From Treponema sp. (GTDB lineage Bacteria > Spirochaetota > Spirochaetia > Treponematales > Treponemataceae): a stretch of DNA of 64,000 bases. Numbering within the stretch: position 1 is the first letter of the stretch; every line of letters begins with the position of its first letter. A program made the position numbers and the translations under genes. This document shows, piece by piece, positions 35,442 through 44,093 of this stretch. The stretch lies in assembly GCA_017469785.1 (NCBI GenBank), contig JAFUFU010000045.1, forward strand, positions 124,001 to 188,000, in the 5' to 3' direction. The notes below the pieces were generated by a model. It did not search any database and was not told the DNA's origin. It saw only the letters and a program-made list of their open reading frames with translations.

Positions 35442-35573
35442 AAAAACTCCGCGTTCCCAATGGGTTGAAGATATTACACCTTTTGGGAAATCCTTTACAG
35501 TATATCATACTTTTTTAAAAATTGCGCATAATTTTAGAAAAAAAAGTGTTTTTTTACCAATTTTGGGTGGATT

Positions 35574-37322
35574 TTATCGGTATGTCAGGCGTACGATTTC
35601 AGTTTCTGATTTATGCCTTGATTTGAGGAAAAGCGTATTTTTGTTTTCCCTGTAAATGAATCCTGATGAATTGTAAGTCTCAAAGCGAGGGGCAGAGTGG
35701 AATGAGAGACCGTAAATCTCGATTTCGTTGAAAGGCGTGATGCCACTGATAATCGCATAGTTTGTATCGCCCTTGGGGAAGGTGACTGTAATGGTTGCGA
35801 CGCTGTTCTGAAGTGAATAGGTCATAGATTGCGTGCAAGTCCAGGCCCAGATAGTTCCCGCCGCATTTCTAGAAAGCACTTTATAGTGTGGATAGAATGA
35901 ATTGTTTACGAGAATCGGGTAAATATCCGTGAGTGTCATTGTATCAAGGGAGTTGACCGAGAGAATCGAGTTGATTAAGGCGTATCCAGTTCTTGAACAT
36001 TCTGCTGAATTATTGAATTCTCCCCATTGCACGAGGGCATTGCCTGTAGAAAGGGCGATGTAATTTGATACAGGTACATCTTTTTCCATGAGCGTAAGCA
36101 GGGTATCGTTGAGCACACACTTTGACTCAATGATGTTCAGGCATTTTTGCGCAGCCGGAAGAAGCAGGTCTGCAAGGTTGGAATGGAGTGCGGATAGCTT
36201 GAGATATGTTATAAGGATTCCGCTGGCCTGAGAAAGCTTGACCTGGTCATCGGAGCTTTCAATGTTTTCAAGGAGCGTTTCCGGAATCTTGAGAAGAGAG
36301 CGAACTTTTGAACCGTCTGGAAGAATGTCCAGATATTCAGCAAGCCCTTCCACGGTGAATATTGAAAGTGAATTGTTCTCGATGGCGTTTGAAATCATCT
36401 CTGACATATTGTTGTTGTGCATTTCCAGCGAGGGAGCCATGGCTTCAAGTGTGTTGAAATATGGTGATGACAGATAGGTGCGTTTGTTTCCCTTTTTAAA
36501 AGAGTCTGGTATGTATGCGACGGCTTCTGTATATCGCCCCTGTGAGGCAAGCTCCGCGACGTAAGCGATGGCGGCTTTTTCGGAAAGGGTTTGGTTTGTT
36601 TTTATGATGTTCGAGACTGAATCAACAACTGTTTTTCGGAATTCCCTGATATTTGTGTCGTAAGTCGATTTCTGTGCGATAATCATGTCCGAATCGAGGG
36701 ATGAAAAAGTGAATTCGACAGAAGGATCATAGGCTACGTAGTACGAGATAAAATTCTTGTCAGAAAGGAAGATTGTCGTGTCATCAATCTGCGATGCCGT
36801 GAAGGCATAGGAAAGACTTTTTGAGTTGATAATCAGCTTCGTGCGTGTTTTATCTGTAACTGAAAAGCCGGAATTTGGTTTGTAATGCAGGTAGAGCCCG
36901 AGAGCGTCGTTTGGCAGTGCTGCTGTAATTGAAAAAGCGGCATCTGAATCGGTTCCTGTGGTTGCAAAGGTAAGGGATGTGTCATGAGTAAAATGAAATG
37001 TATATGACAAAGCTGTTTTTTGCTCATAGGAAAGCAGAGTGAGATTTTCCTTGACCTGTGAGCCGTCCTGATTTTTAACGTAAAGCTGTGCCGGAGTCAT
37101 TTCATCGGCGACAAAACTTATGCCCTTGAATGAAACCTGCAGGGAATTCTTGAGAGAAATCTCACCGCTGTCATCCTGCGATTGAGCATAGGAAAGTGAA
37201 AGGAGACCTATGTTTTTAGAAACAACGGATTCATTCCTAAATTGGAGAACAAAAATTCCGATAATTATAATACTATAAAGAACGATAAGCCCGAATGATT
37301 TTCTGATTGGATGTCTGTACAT
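35574..37322 (-). CDS. Membrane-anchored envelope protein of unknown function
   Basis: 582 residues: cytoplasmic N-terminus MYRHPIRKSFG, one membrane helix (LIVLYSIIIIGIFVLQF, about 12-28) and a large extracytoplasmic part. Residues ~55-230 look beta-rich (SFKGISFVADEMTPAQLYV, SITAALPNDALGLYLHY); ~240-440 are helical; ~450-582 are mixed. This shape (beta domain with LPNDALGLYLHY, lone anchor) resembles large conserved hypothetical proteins of treponemes. No catalytic motif was recognised. Divergent from the TPR gene with ~80 bp between, so the two may share a control region and a role. Confidence 0.7.
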   Translation of the reverse strand: MYRHPIRKSFGLIVLYSIIIIGIFVLQFRNESVVSKNIGLLSLSYAQSQDDSGEISLKNSLQVSFKGISFVADEMTPAQLYVKNQDGSQVKENLTLLSYEQKTALSYTFHFTHDTSLTFATTGTDSDAAFSITAALPNDALGLYLHYKPNSGFSVTDKTRTKLIINSKSLSYAFTASQIDDTTIFLSDKNFISYYVAYDPSVEFTFSSLDSDMIIAQKSTYDTNIREFRKTVVDSVSNIIKTNQTLSEKAAIAYVAELASQGRYTEAVAYIPDSFKKGNKRTYLSSPYFNTLEAMAPSLEMHNNNMSEMISNAIENNSLSIFTVEGLAEYLDILPDGSKVRSLLKIPETLLENIESSDDQVKLSQASGILITYLKLSALHSNLADLLLPAAQKCLNIIESKCVLNDTLLTLMEKDVPVSNYIALSTGNALVQWGEFNNSAECSRTGYALINSILSVNSLDTMTLTDIYPILVNNSFYPHYKVLSRNAAGTIWAWTCTQSMTYSLQNSVATITVTFPKGDTNYAIISGITPFNEIEIYGLSFHSAPRFETYNSSGFIYRENKNTLFLKSRHKSETEIVRLTYR

Positions 37323-37402
37323 TTTATTCAGTTTATCAAACCGAGCGGAAAGTTAAAAGAGGGCAGACAAAATCGTCTGCTAAAAATCAACATAAGGGAA
37401 AA

Positions 37403-38758
37403 ATGATGAAATTCACGAAAAAAATGACCGTTCTGATTCTTGCTGCCGCCATGCTATTGTCTGCCCACGCCTTGTATGCGGCATCAAACGCAGAGATGTC
37501 TTTTGTCCAGAACCTGAACTCTGTGCTTGCGAATGGCCGGCTTGATGAAGCCATCGCGCTTTTTGATACAATCCCCGAAAACCTGCAGGAAGACATTGAT
37601 TTGCGCACGTTGCAGGCATCCCTGCTGCTTTCAGCTGGAAAAACAGGCGACGCAGAGAAAATTGCCGTAAATCTTCTTGCAAAAGAGCCAAAAAATATAG
37701 ATGTTCTTCTATTGAATGCGATGGTCGCAAAGCAGAAAAAGAATTCGGCGAAGAAACAGCAGTACCTCAAGCAGATTCTTACGATTCAGCCTTACAATCC
37801 CGATGCAAATATTGAGCTTGGCGATGAGCAGGCTGTAAAACGCAATTATCGGAATGCTCGCGATTATTATCTGAAAGCGCTGAAGGGCAATCCCAACAAC
37901 ATCGAGGCGCTTTTTGGTCACGGAAAGATGTCCTATTATCTCCAGCGGGATGATGATTCAAAGAAGAGCTTCAATAAAATCCTTTCGATTGACCCGGATT
38001 ATGCGCCGGCTCTTTCTTATCTGGCCAAATTCGAGGCGGAAGGGCGTCGCTTCAAGAAAGCTGTGGAATATGTGTCGCGGGCAATTGAAATTGATCCTGA
38101 AAACAGCGATTACTATTTTGACTTGGGAAATTTCAACCGTGAGGCCGGAAAATATGCCGATGCAGAAAAGGCATGGAAGAAAGCCGTGGAGCTAGACCCA
38201 GATTATTTTTTGGGCTATGCGTATCTCGCTGGTTTGTACGATGAACAGAATAAATTCGATGAAGCTTATGAGAATTATAAGAAAGTCGTTCAGAAGAATC
38301 CCAATTATTATTACGCTTATGAATCGATTGGAATGCTTGCATGGAGGGCTGGAAAATACTCGGAAGCACGTCAGGCCTTTAGCGCGGCATACAATGGAAA
38401 TCCCGGCAATACATCCTATGCTCTTATGATTGCCTGCTGTTATCAAAAAGAAAAAAATCCTCAGGAGTGCAAGAAATTCACCGAGAAAGCGATGAGGAAT
38501 CTTGACCGTAATTCTTTTGAGTATCTTTCATTGCGCCTGATTCACGACATGACAGGCGACTCAACCCTTGCGCTTAAAATTCAGAATGAGGAAAGCAAAA
38601 AAAAGAAAGGAAAATACCTTTACTATCTCGCCTTTTACTGGGATATGAAGGGAAATTCAAGCCTTGCGCATAAATATTATGCCGAGGTCACAGAAATTCA
38701 GGGAGCGGATTTCTTTGAATACCGTCTTGCTGAATGGGCTGAAAAGGGAATTGATTAA
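37403..38758 (+). CDS. Periplasmic TPR-repeat protein
   Basis: 451 residues from ATG at 37403 (AAGGG upstream; the ATG at 37406 is an alternative). Signal peptide MMKFTKKMTVLILAAAMLLSAHALYA. It then consists almost entirely of about ten TPR units (for example PNNIEALFGHGKMSYYLQRDD, AVEYVSRAIEIDPENSDYYFDLG, AEKAWKKAVELDPDYFLGYAYLAG, AYENYKKVVQKNPNYYYAYESIG). TPR arrays are protein-binding scaffolds. The exported location and divergent envelope neighbour suggest a periplasmic assembly role; the partner is unknown. Confidence 0.85.
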   Translation: MMKFTKKMTVLILAAAMLLSAHALYAASNAEMSFVQNLNSVLANGRLDEAIALFDTIPENLQEDIDLRTLQASLLLSAGKTGDAEKIAVNLLAKEPKNIDVLLLNAMVAKQKKNSAKKQQYLKQILTIQPYNPDANIELGDEQAVKRNYRNARDYYLKALKGNPNNIEALFGHGKMSYYLQRDDDSKKSFNKILSIDPDYAPALSYLAKFEAEGRRFKKAVEYVSRAIEIDPENSDYYFDLGNFNREAGKYADAEKAWKKAVELDPDYFLGYAYLAGLYDEQNKFDEAYENYKKVVQKNPNYYYAYESIGMLAWRAGKYSEARQAFSAAYNGNPGNTSYALMIACCYQKEKNPQECKKFTEKAMRNLDRNSFEYLSLRLIHDMTGDSTLALKIQNEESKKKKGKYLYYLAFYWDMKGNSSLAHKYYAEVTEIQGADFFEYRLAEWAEKGID

Positions 38759-38815
38759 TTCACAATGCATAATTCATAATGCACAATGAATAATTCTTAA
38801 TGCAGAATATTGAAT
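38756..38815 (+). repeat. AT-rich short repeat in the TPR-traB gap
   Basis: Units of the type AATGCATAATTCATAATGC, diverging along the array. Same family as 15664-15716. It fills the gap to the next gene and contributes no obvious promoter. Confidence 0.6.
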
Positions 38816-38831
38816 TGTAGTGGAGAATATT

Positions 38832-40037
38832 TTGTCACAAAATAATTTGAATCTTAACGGAAAAGAAATAGTTTTGCTGGGAACGGCACATGTCTCACAG
38901 GCCAGCTGCGAGGAAGTAAAGGCCGCAATTGCCGAAAAAAAGCCCGACTGCGTGGCCATTGAGCTTGACGAGCAGAGATTTGCTTCCCTTAATGACAGTG
39001 AATCTTGGAAAAATCTTGATATAATCAAAGTCCTGCGTGAAAAAAAGGGATTTTTGCTCCTGGCGAATCTGGTGCTTTCAAGCTTCCAGAAGCGGATGGG
39101 TGCCAATGTGGGCGTGAAGCCGGGCGACGAAATGCGCGCGGGAATAGAGGCCGCAAGAGAGCTTAATATTCCTTGCGAGATGGTTGACCGCCCGATTCAG
39201 ACGACGCTTCGCCGGGCCTGGGCAAAAAATTCCGGCTATGGAAAAATCAAGCTGCTTTCGGCTTTGCTTGCCAGCGCGGCTTCAAAGGAAGAAGTTTCCG
39301 GCGATGAAATCGAAAATCTCAAGAACAAGAGCGAGATGGACGGCATGATGAACGAGCTTGCCCAATTCATGCCGGGCGTAAAAGAAGTTTTGATTGACGA
39401 GCGGGATTTTTACCTGGCGGCTCACATTTGGGAAGCCGTGCAAAAAGATGATCGAAAGAGCGTGATTGCTGTTTTGGGCGCTGGGCATTTACCGGGCGTG
39501 CAGGCTCACCTTGAGAAAATCGCGGCCGGAGCAGAAGGCACGGACACGACCGAGATTAGTTCCCTTCCCGCAAAAAAAATCGGCGCGAAAATTCTTGGCT
39601 GGGCTATTCCCGTGATTATAATCGCTTTGATTGCGGCGGGCTTTGTCTACGGCGGCATGAAAAAGGGCGCGGACTTGCTGGGAGCCTGGGTTTTCTGGAA
39701 CGCAATTCTGGCTGGAATCGGAGCTTTGATTGCAGGCGGTCATCCCCTTACGATTTTGATGGCTGCTGTGGGCGCTCCTTTCACTTCTCTTTGCCCCCTT
39801 GTGGGCGTGGGAATGTTCGCCGGAATCGTGCAGGCCTTTATTTGTAAGCCCAAAGTTGCCGACATGGAAAGCGTGATGGACGATGTTTCAAGCGTAAAGG
39901 GATTTTACAAAAACCGCCTGCTCCGTGTCCTGCTCGTTTTCTTCCTTTCAAGCCTTGGAAGCTCAATCGGAACTTTCGTAGGCGGCTCTTCAATCGTGGT
40001 GGGCGTGGTGGCCTTCTTAAAAGGATTGGTCAGCTGA
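38832..40037 (+). CDS. TraB/PrgY-family membrane protein
   Basis: 401 residues from a TTG start at 38832. I chose TTG because TGGAGAATATT precedes it with the same spacing as the TGGAGAATATT before def; a GTG four codons earlier (38820) overlaps that site. The N-terminal domain has VLLGTAHVSQASCEEV, AIELDEQR and the late VLGAGHLPGV motif of the TraB/GumN/Tiki-like metal-hydrolase fold. The last ~140 residues contain membrane helices. Bacterial PrgY limits peptide pheromone; eukaryotic relatives are proteases. The physiological role here is unknown. Confidence 0.85.
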   Translation: MSQNNLNLNGKEIVLLGTAHVSQASCEEVKAAIAEKKPDCVAIELDEQRFASLNDSESWKNLDIIKVLREKKGFLLLANLVLSSFQKRMGANVGVKPGDEMRAGIEAARELNIPCEMVDRPIQTTLRRAWAKNSGYGKIKLLSALLASAASKEEVSGDEIENLKNKSEMDGMMNELAQFMPGVKEVLIDERDFYLAAHIWEAVQKDDRKSVIAVLGAGHLPGVQAHLEKIAAGAEGTDTTEISSLPAKKIGAKILGWAIPVIIIALIAAGFVYGGMKKGADLLGAWVFWNAILAGIGALIAGGHPLTILMAAVGAPFTSLCPLVGVGMFAGIVQAFICKPKVADMESVMDDVSSVKGFYKNRLLRVLLVFFLSSLGSSIGTFVGGSSIVVGVVAFLKGLVS

Positions 40038-40054
40038 TTTTTGGCTTAATATGC

Positions 40055-40083
40055 AAAAAAATGCCCTGCGCTCTGGCAGGGCA
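40055..40083 (-). terminator. Intrinsic terminator after the small lipoprotein gene
   Basis: On the minus strand TGCCCTG/CAGGGCA stem followed by TTTTTTTG, just beyond the lipoprotein stop at 40103. Confidence 0.8.
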
Positions 40084-40102
40084 AAAGTCAGTTTACGACA
40101 AA

Positions 40103-40531
40103 TTATTTTTTTGTGAAGGTGAGGTTAGTATCAGGATCGGTGAAACTTCCGTTTGTAACCGCAAATGCTGCTTCGTCCTGTGGGTCTGCAACGAGTTTGT
40201 CTTCATCATTTGCTTTGTGGGTGCGCGTAATCGCAATTATGCCTGTGTTCCAATCTCCGCTCACGATTCGATATGTGCCTTTTCCGTCAACATAAGAATA
40301 GTTTGCCTCTTTGACTTTCATAATGCCTTTGTAAGTTTTATTGTCGTAAAAATTGAGCGTGTATGTACAGTTGTAAGTTGTGTCTTCGCCTGGATAGGTA
40401 AATTCAGTGACATACGCTGCGCTTACAGACGGACCATCGTCATCATCGTCGTTATCAGAACAAGCGATAAAACCGAAAGAAAGCACTGACAAAGCGAGCA
40501 GTGCCGCAAAAATGTTAAAGAACTTTTTCAT
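40103..40531 (-). CDS. Small lipoprotein with acidic linker
   Basis: 142 residues; signal peptide with lipobox GFIAC (Cys24), then an all-acidic SDNDDDDDG spacer and a beta-rich domain (YNCTYTLNFYDNKTYKGIM, GKGTYRIVSGDWNTGIIAITR) that looks like a lipocalin-like or ligand-binding small barrel. No family is assigned. TAGGAGGA precedes the start. Transcribed alone from the promoter at 40579-40606. That promoter has a near copy at 42442-42468, suggesting a local duplication. Confidence 0.72.
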   Translation of the reverse strand: MKKFFNIFAALLALSVLSFGFIACSDNDDDDDGPSVSAAYVTEFTYPGEDTTYNCTYTLNFYDNKTYKGIMKVKEANYSYVDGKGTYRIVSGDWNTGIIAITRTHKANDEDKLVADPQDEAAFAVTNGSFTDPDTNLTFTKK

Positions 40532-40578
40532 AGTAAGTTCCTCCTAAAAATGAAATTTGCCATCTAAGATGACCTTTT

Positions 40579-40606
40579 ACTATACAAAAAAAAAGCATTT
40601 TGCCAA
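40579..40606 (-). promoter_or_regulatory. Promoter of the small lipoprotein gene, with A9/T9 tract in the spacer
   Basis: Minus strand TTGGCA, 16-bp spacer (AAATGC, nine T, G), TATAGT. The T9 homopolymer sits inside the spacer, so slippage would change -35/-10 distance. A sister promoter with eight T lies at 42442-42468. Confidence 0.65.
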
Positions 40607-40621
40607 GGTTTCGCAGGCTCT

Positions 40622-40649
40622 TTGATTCTGTTTTCTTCTGTGATATAAT
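40622..40649 (+). promoter_or_regulatory. Promoter giving a probably leaderless mRNA
   Basis: TTGATT, 16-bp spacer, TATAAT ending 7 bases before the ATG at 40657. The expected transcription start coincides with the start codon; no Shine-Dalgarno is present. Confidence 0.6.
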
Positions 40650-40656
40650 TTTTCTC

Positions 40657-42243
40657 ATGGAAGCACCACGAAAACTGCCGATTGGCATTCAGGATTTTGA
40701 AGATTTGCGACAAAATGCTTATGTCTATGTTGATAAAACCAAGCATGTTTATAATCTTGTCACAAAAGGAAAGCCTTATTTTCTGAGCCGTCCCCGCCGT
40801 TTCGGGAAGAGCCTTTTGGTCTCCACGCTGGAGGCATATTTTTTGGGAAAGAAGGAGCTTTTTAAAGGGCTTTGGATTTATGACGAGGAAGAAAAGTCCG
40901 AAAATCCGTGGCAAGTCTATCCCGTGCTGAAATTTTCGCTTGCGAGCGGTGAATTTACCGAGCCTAATGGTTTAAGGAACAAACTAAACGACATTCTGAA
41001 AGATTTTGAAGAAAAATATTCTCTTCCTTTTGATGAAACTGATTTGGTTTCCCGCTTCAAAAATGCGCTCAAAAACGCTTATGAAAAGACTGGCAAAAAA
41101 GTCGTGGTTCTTGTTGACGAATATGACACGCCTCTTTTGCGGAACATCGGCGAGAACGAAGAGCAAGAAAAGGCAAACCGTGCGCTGTACAAAGGATTTT
41201 TCGCCACGCTCAAAGATTATGACGCATATCTCCGATTTGTTTTCTTTACCGGTGTCACGAAATTCAGCAAGGTCTCGGTTTTTAGCGATTTGAACCAGCT
41301 TCAGGACATAACTTTAGATTCAATATTCAGCTCAATCTGCGGAATTACTCAGGCGGAGCTTGAATCTAATTTCGCTCCTGAAATCGAGGCGATGGCAGAA
41401 AAATTCGGAATGACGAAAGATTCTTGCCTTGCCGAGCTTAAAAAACGCTATGACGGCTATCATTTTACGCAGGAAAAGGAAGATGTTTACAATCCGTTCA
41501 GCTTGATAAACGCATTTGCAAAACAACGATTCGGAAATTATTGGTTTGAGACTGGCACACCGACATTCTTGGTCAAGAAACTAAATGAAATCAACTTTGA
41601 TATGCGTAATTTCGAGGATAAAGTAAAAATCAGTGAAGACGAAATCAAGGATTACCGTCCCGAAAACGACAATCCGATTCCGCTTTTGTATCAGTCGGGC
41701 TATCTCACGATAAAAGGTTTTAATGCGAAGCAAAATTCGTATAAATTAGGCTTCCCGAACGAGGAAGTCAGATACGGTTTCTTAAAGGCTCTTGCTCCGA
41801 TATATCTTAAAATTGAAAAACAAAGTTCGCATTTCAATGTGGATATTCTCGATGATGCCGTTGAAGAGGGCTACACGGACGGAATGAGAGATTGGTTCAC
41901 TTCGCTTTTCGCGATTCTGCCCTATCCTGCGAGCGGTGACACGGAAAGCCTGACCGAGCAGAATTTTCAGAATGTGATTTACTTGTCGCTTTTGATTTTG
42001 GGAAAATATGTGCGAACCGAAGTCCACTCTGCGAAGGGTAGGGCAGACTGCATAATCGAGACCGATGATTTTGTTTACGTGTTTGAGTTCAAGCGTGACG
42101 TGAGCGCGAAAGAGGCCTTGAAGCAGATTGATGAGCAAGGCTATGCAAAACCTTATGAAGCTGACAAACGCAAACTGTTCAAAATCGGCGTGAATTTCAG
42201 CACGAAAGAAAGAAATATTGTCGAGTGGGAAGTTGTCAGTTAG
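40657..42243 (+). CDS. AAA-ATPase-like / PD-(D/E)XK nuclease family protein (DUF1703 type)
   Basis: 528 residues. N-terminal ATPase region: opening LPIGIQDFEDLRQNAYVYVDKT, nucleotide-binding SRPRRFGKSLLVSTLEAYF and Walker-B-like VVLVDEYDTPL. C-terminal nuclease-like domain: GRADCIIETDDFVYVFEFKRD, with the D...EFK core, then GVNFSTKERNIVEWEV. This two-domain architecture (AAA-ATPase_like plus PDDEXK_9) is abundant and often multi-copy in gut bacteria; its role is unknown, with mobile-element or defence roles suggested by distribution. It is flanked by near-identical 29-30 bp direct repeats, which would fit insertion. Start chosen at 40657. Confidence 0.85.
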   Translation: MEAPRKLPIGIQDFEDLRQNAYVYVDKTKHVYNLVTKGKPYFLSRPRRFGKSLLVSTLEAYFLGKKELFKGLWIYDEEEKSENPWQVYPVLKFSLASGEFTEPNGLRNKLNDILKDFEEKYSLPFDETDLVSRFKNALKNAYEKTGKKVVVLVDEYDTPLLRNIGENEEQEKANRALYKGFFATLKDYDAYLRFVFFTGVTKFSKVSVFSDLNQLQDITLDSIFSSICGITQAELESNFAPEIEAMAEKFGMTKDSCLAELKKRYDGYHFTQEKEDVYNPFSLINAFAKQRFGNYWFETGTPTFLVKKLNEINFDMRNFEDKVKISEDEIKDYRPENDNPIPLLYQSGYLTIKGFNAKQNSYKLGFPNEEVRYGFLKALAPIYLKIEKQSSHFNVDILDDAVEEGYTDGMRDWFTSLFAILPYPASGDTESLTEQNFQNVIYLSLLILGKYVRTEVHSAKGRADCIIETDDFVYVFEFKRDVSAKEALKQIDEQGYAKPYEADKRKLFKIGVNFSTKERNIVEWEVVS

Positions 42244-42245
42244 GA

Positions 42246-42356
42246 AGGAGCGTTGGGGCGTTGCGGGGCAAAAAACAAGTTGATTTGCCCCGCAGAAGGG
42301 GGTGTGGGTGAAAGCGAAGCTTGAACCCCAGGGGGAAGGCTTTCCCCCTTTGTATA
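42246..42356 (+). repeat. Two-hairpin GC-rich repeat, intergenic copy
   Basis: Contains TTGCGGGGCAAA/TTTGCCCCGCAG arms, then AGAAGGGGGTGTGGGTGAAA, GCGAAGC and the palindrome GGGGGAAGGCTTTCCCCC. The same order (hairpin, AGAAGGGG, GCGAAGCC, GGGGAAGGCTTTCCCC) is found inside the uppP gene at 51285-51455. The rest of the 42244-42549 gap holds a micro-ORF and its promoter. Confidence 0.75.
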
Positions 42357-42365
42357 AAAATTTTC

Positions 42366-42419
42366 TCAGATTTTATAAATCCTTGTTTCTATTAATGAAA
42401 TCTTCGTTGCTTTTTTCAT
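42366..42419 (-). pseudogene. 17-codon micro-ORF, probable gene remnant
   Basis: ATG at 42419 with AAAAAGGAG seven bases upstream encodes MKKATKISLIETRIYKI and stops. It has a recognisable promoter (42442-42468) nearly identical to that of the small lipoprotein gene. It looks like the 5' remnant of a duplicated lipoprotein-type gene or a tiny peptide gene; the sequence does not decide. Confidence 0.4.
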
Positions 42420-42441
42420 GAAAAGACTCCTTTTTGTAATT

Positions 42442-42468
42442 ACTATACAAAAAAAAGCATTTTGCCAA
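42442..42468 (-). promoter_or_regulatory. Duplicate promoter with T8 tract in the spacer
   Basis: Minus strand TTGGCA, 15-bp spacer (AAATGC, eight T, G), TATAGT. One T shorter than its sister at 40579-40606, giving suboptimal 15-bp spacing. Confidence 0.55.
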
Positions 42469-42549
42469 CTTTAAAATTTTTATTATATAACAATAAGTTA
42501 TGATTTCTTTTGATGAAAGGTTAAGCGATTTTCGGTAGAATGTTCCTGT

Positions 42550-44076
42550 ATGAAGAAAAACAAATTCTTCTTGATTCTGATTTTTTCCTTTCTTTTCTCG
42601 CCGGGATTTTCTGAGAGTGATTTGCCATCTTTGCTTTTCGGCTATCTTAAAAATGATTTGACCCTTCAAAAATACACTCTGACGGCTCAGGACAAGGCTC
42701 TTTCTTACGATGCGTCAAAAATCGAAAATGGAATCGAACTGAATCTTTCCACTGGAACCGTAAAGATTCAGGCTTCTTCGGACGGTTCAAAATACACTTT
42801 CACGCCGTCGGCTTCTCTGGCTCTGCCTCAGCTTCATGACACCACTCTTTCAGCTTCCTTTCCCATGACGAAAAAATCAGGCTTTGAAACGGAAAGCGAG
42901 AACGGCACTTTTTTGGACAACGGCTCCCTCAAAATCTCCACGGCTATTGTCAGTTCCAAGCCGCTGAAACGAAAAGTCACCTTGCTTGAGGCAGAGCGTT
43001 CTTACATCGAGGCTGAACGGGCGGTTCAGAATCAGGCTCTTACGGTTGAAAATGATTTCTACACGAATCTTAAAAATCTTTATTCTTACGTTCAGAAGGT
43101 TCTTACGGCAAAAAATGACTTGTACGATGACGAGATTGACCTGAAAGTCCTCAACGCTCAGGGCTACAGCAAAACAAGCGCGTCTTATCGAAAAAAATAT
43201 CTCGAAGTTCTGAGTGACAGGCGGAGTGTGGCTGAGAATCTCCGAAAACTGGAGCGGGAGACAGCGATTTTTGCCGTAAAATGCGGCGCAGAGTATGAGC
43301 AGGTCTTCAAACCAGAAAATTTTGAAAAAGATAAGATTCAGGATTTGGAAAATCAGGCATTTGAGAGCGTGATGGCTTTTCTTCCCATGGAAATCCCCGG
43401 AGTAGAGATGGAAGACGTGCTTTCCTACAAGTCTGATGACTACACAAAGACAGAAAGCGCGGTCTGGTCAAAATACATCGGTGACATGAAGCGGAAAACT
43501 GATTATTCTTTGGAATTGGGAATTTACGGAGGATACACTTTCAATGAATCTTCCTCAAAATACGATACTGTGGACGGAGGCCTTACCTTTGACTGGCGGG
43601 GAATTACGGCAAGCGCAGGCGTTTCTCTTCCTGCCGGGCAGAATCTTTTCCCCCTGGAATCTTCAAGTGCTGGCACTCCTTCTGATTCTCCGGTTTACAC
43701 TTTTTCCCTTACGCTCAATCCCAACACATGGAGGCTCTCTTCCATCGATAAAAAGCAGGACGAGCTGAACTCAAAAATCGATGAGATTTCAATAAAATCA
43801 GCGGCGGACGATTACGACACGGCGGTTTTGGACAAGCTCACTGAGCGTGGAGATTTGCGCTGGTCGGAAAAATCCTATGCCGAGGAATATGACATGTATT
43901 CTCAGCTGGAGTACGATATGGACAAGTGGCTGGAGCAGGGAAGCGTCACAAAGAGCGATTATCTGGACGCGGCCAACAACCGGGACAAGGCACAGATGAA
44001 TATTCTGATTAACGCCGTGGAGAAAATTATCTACAACAACGAAGTGAAGATGATGTTTGTGAAAAAAGAAAACTGA
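42550..44076 (+). CDS. TolC-like outer-membrane efflux protein
   Basis: 508 residues with signal peptide MKKNKFFLILIFSFLFSPGFS. Two long helical stretches rich in coiled-coil heptads (about 145-250 and 395-500), separated by beta segments (LELGIYGGYTFNESSS, ITASAGVSLPAG), match the duplicated helix/barrel plan of TolC proteins. It is the first gene of a four-gene set with an adaptor, an ABC ATPase and a MacB-type permease, so it is probably the exit duct. Sequence similarity to classical TolC is low, as is common in spirochaetes. No Shine-Dalgarno; TAGAAT lies 8 bases before the ATG. Confidence 0.78.
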   Translation: MKKNKFFLILIFSFLFSPGFSESDLPSLLFGYLKNDLTLQKYTLTAQDKALSYDASKIENGIELNLSTGTVKIQASSDGSKYTFTPSASLALPQLHDTTLSASFPMTKKSGFETESENGTFLDNGSLKISTAIVSSKPLKRKVTLLEAERSYIEAERAVQNQALTVENDFYTNLKNLYSYVQKVLTAKNDLYDDEIDLKVLNAQGYSKTSASYRKKYLEVLSDRRSVAENLRKLERETAIFAVKCGAEYEQVFKPENFEKDKIQDLENQAFESVMAFLPMEIPGVEMEDVLSYKSDDYTKTESAVWSKYIGDMKRKTDYSLELGIYGGYTFNESSSKYDTVDGGLTFDWRGITASAGVSLPAGQNLFPLESSSAGTPSDSPVYTFSLTLNPNTWRLSSIDKKQDELNSKIDEISIKSAADDYDTAVLDKLTERGDLRWSEKSYAEEYDMYSQLEYDMDKWLEQGSVTKSDYLDAANNRDKAQMNILINAVEKIIYNNEVKMMFVKKEN

Positions 44077-44093
44077 AAACTGAAAGTGGAAAG

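Noticed and set aside
40577..42468. ATPase gene as an insertion sequence with terminal repeats
   Set aside because: The flanking repeats are direct and are recognisable promoters, there are no inverted ends and no transposase; kept only as a possible insertion event.
42550..44076. Separate secreted-effector interpretation of the 508-residue protein
   Set aside because: Duplicated coiled-coil/beta layout and the following adaptor, ATPase and permease genes fit a TolC-like duct better.
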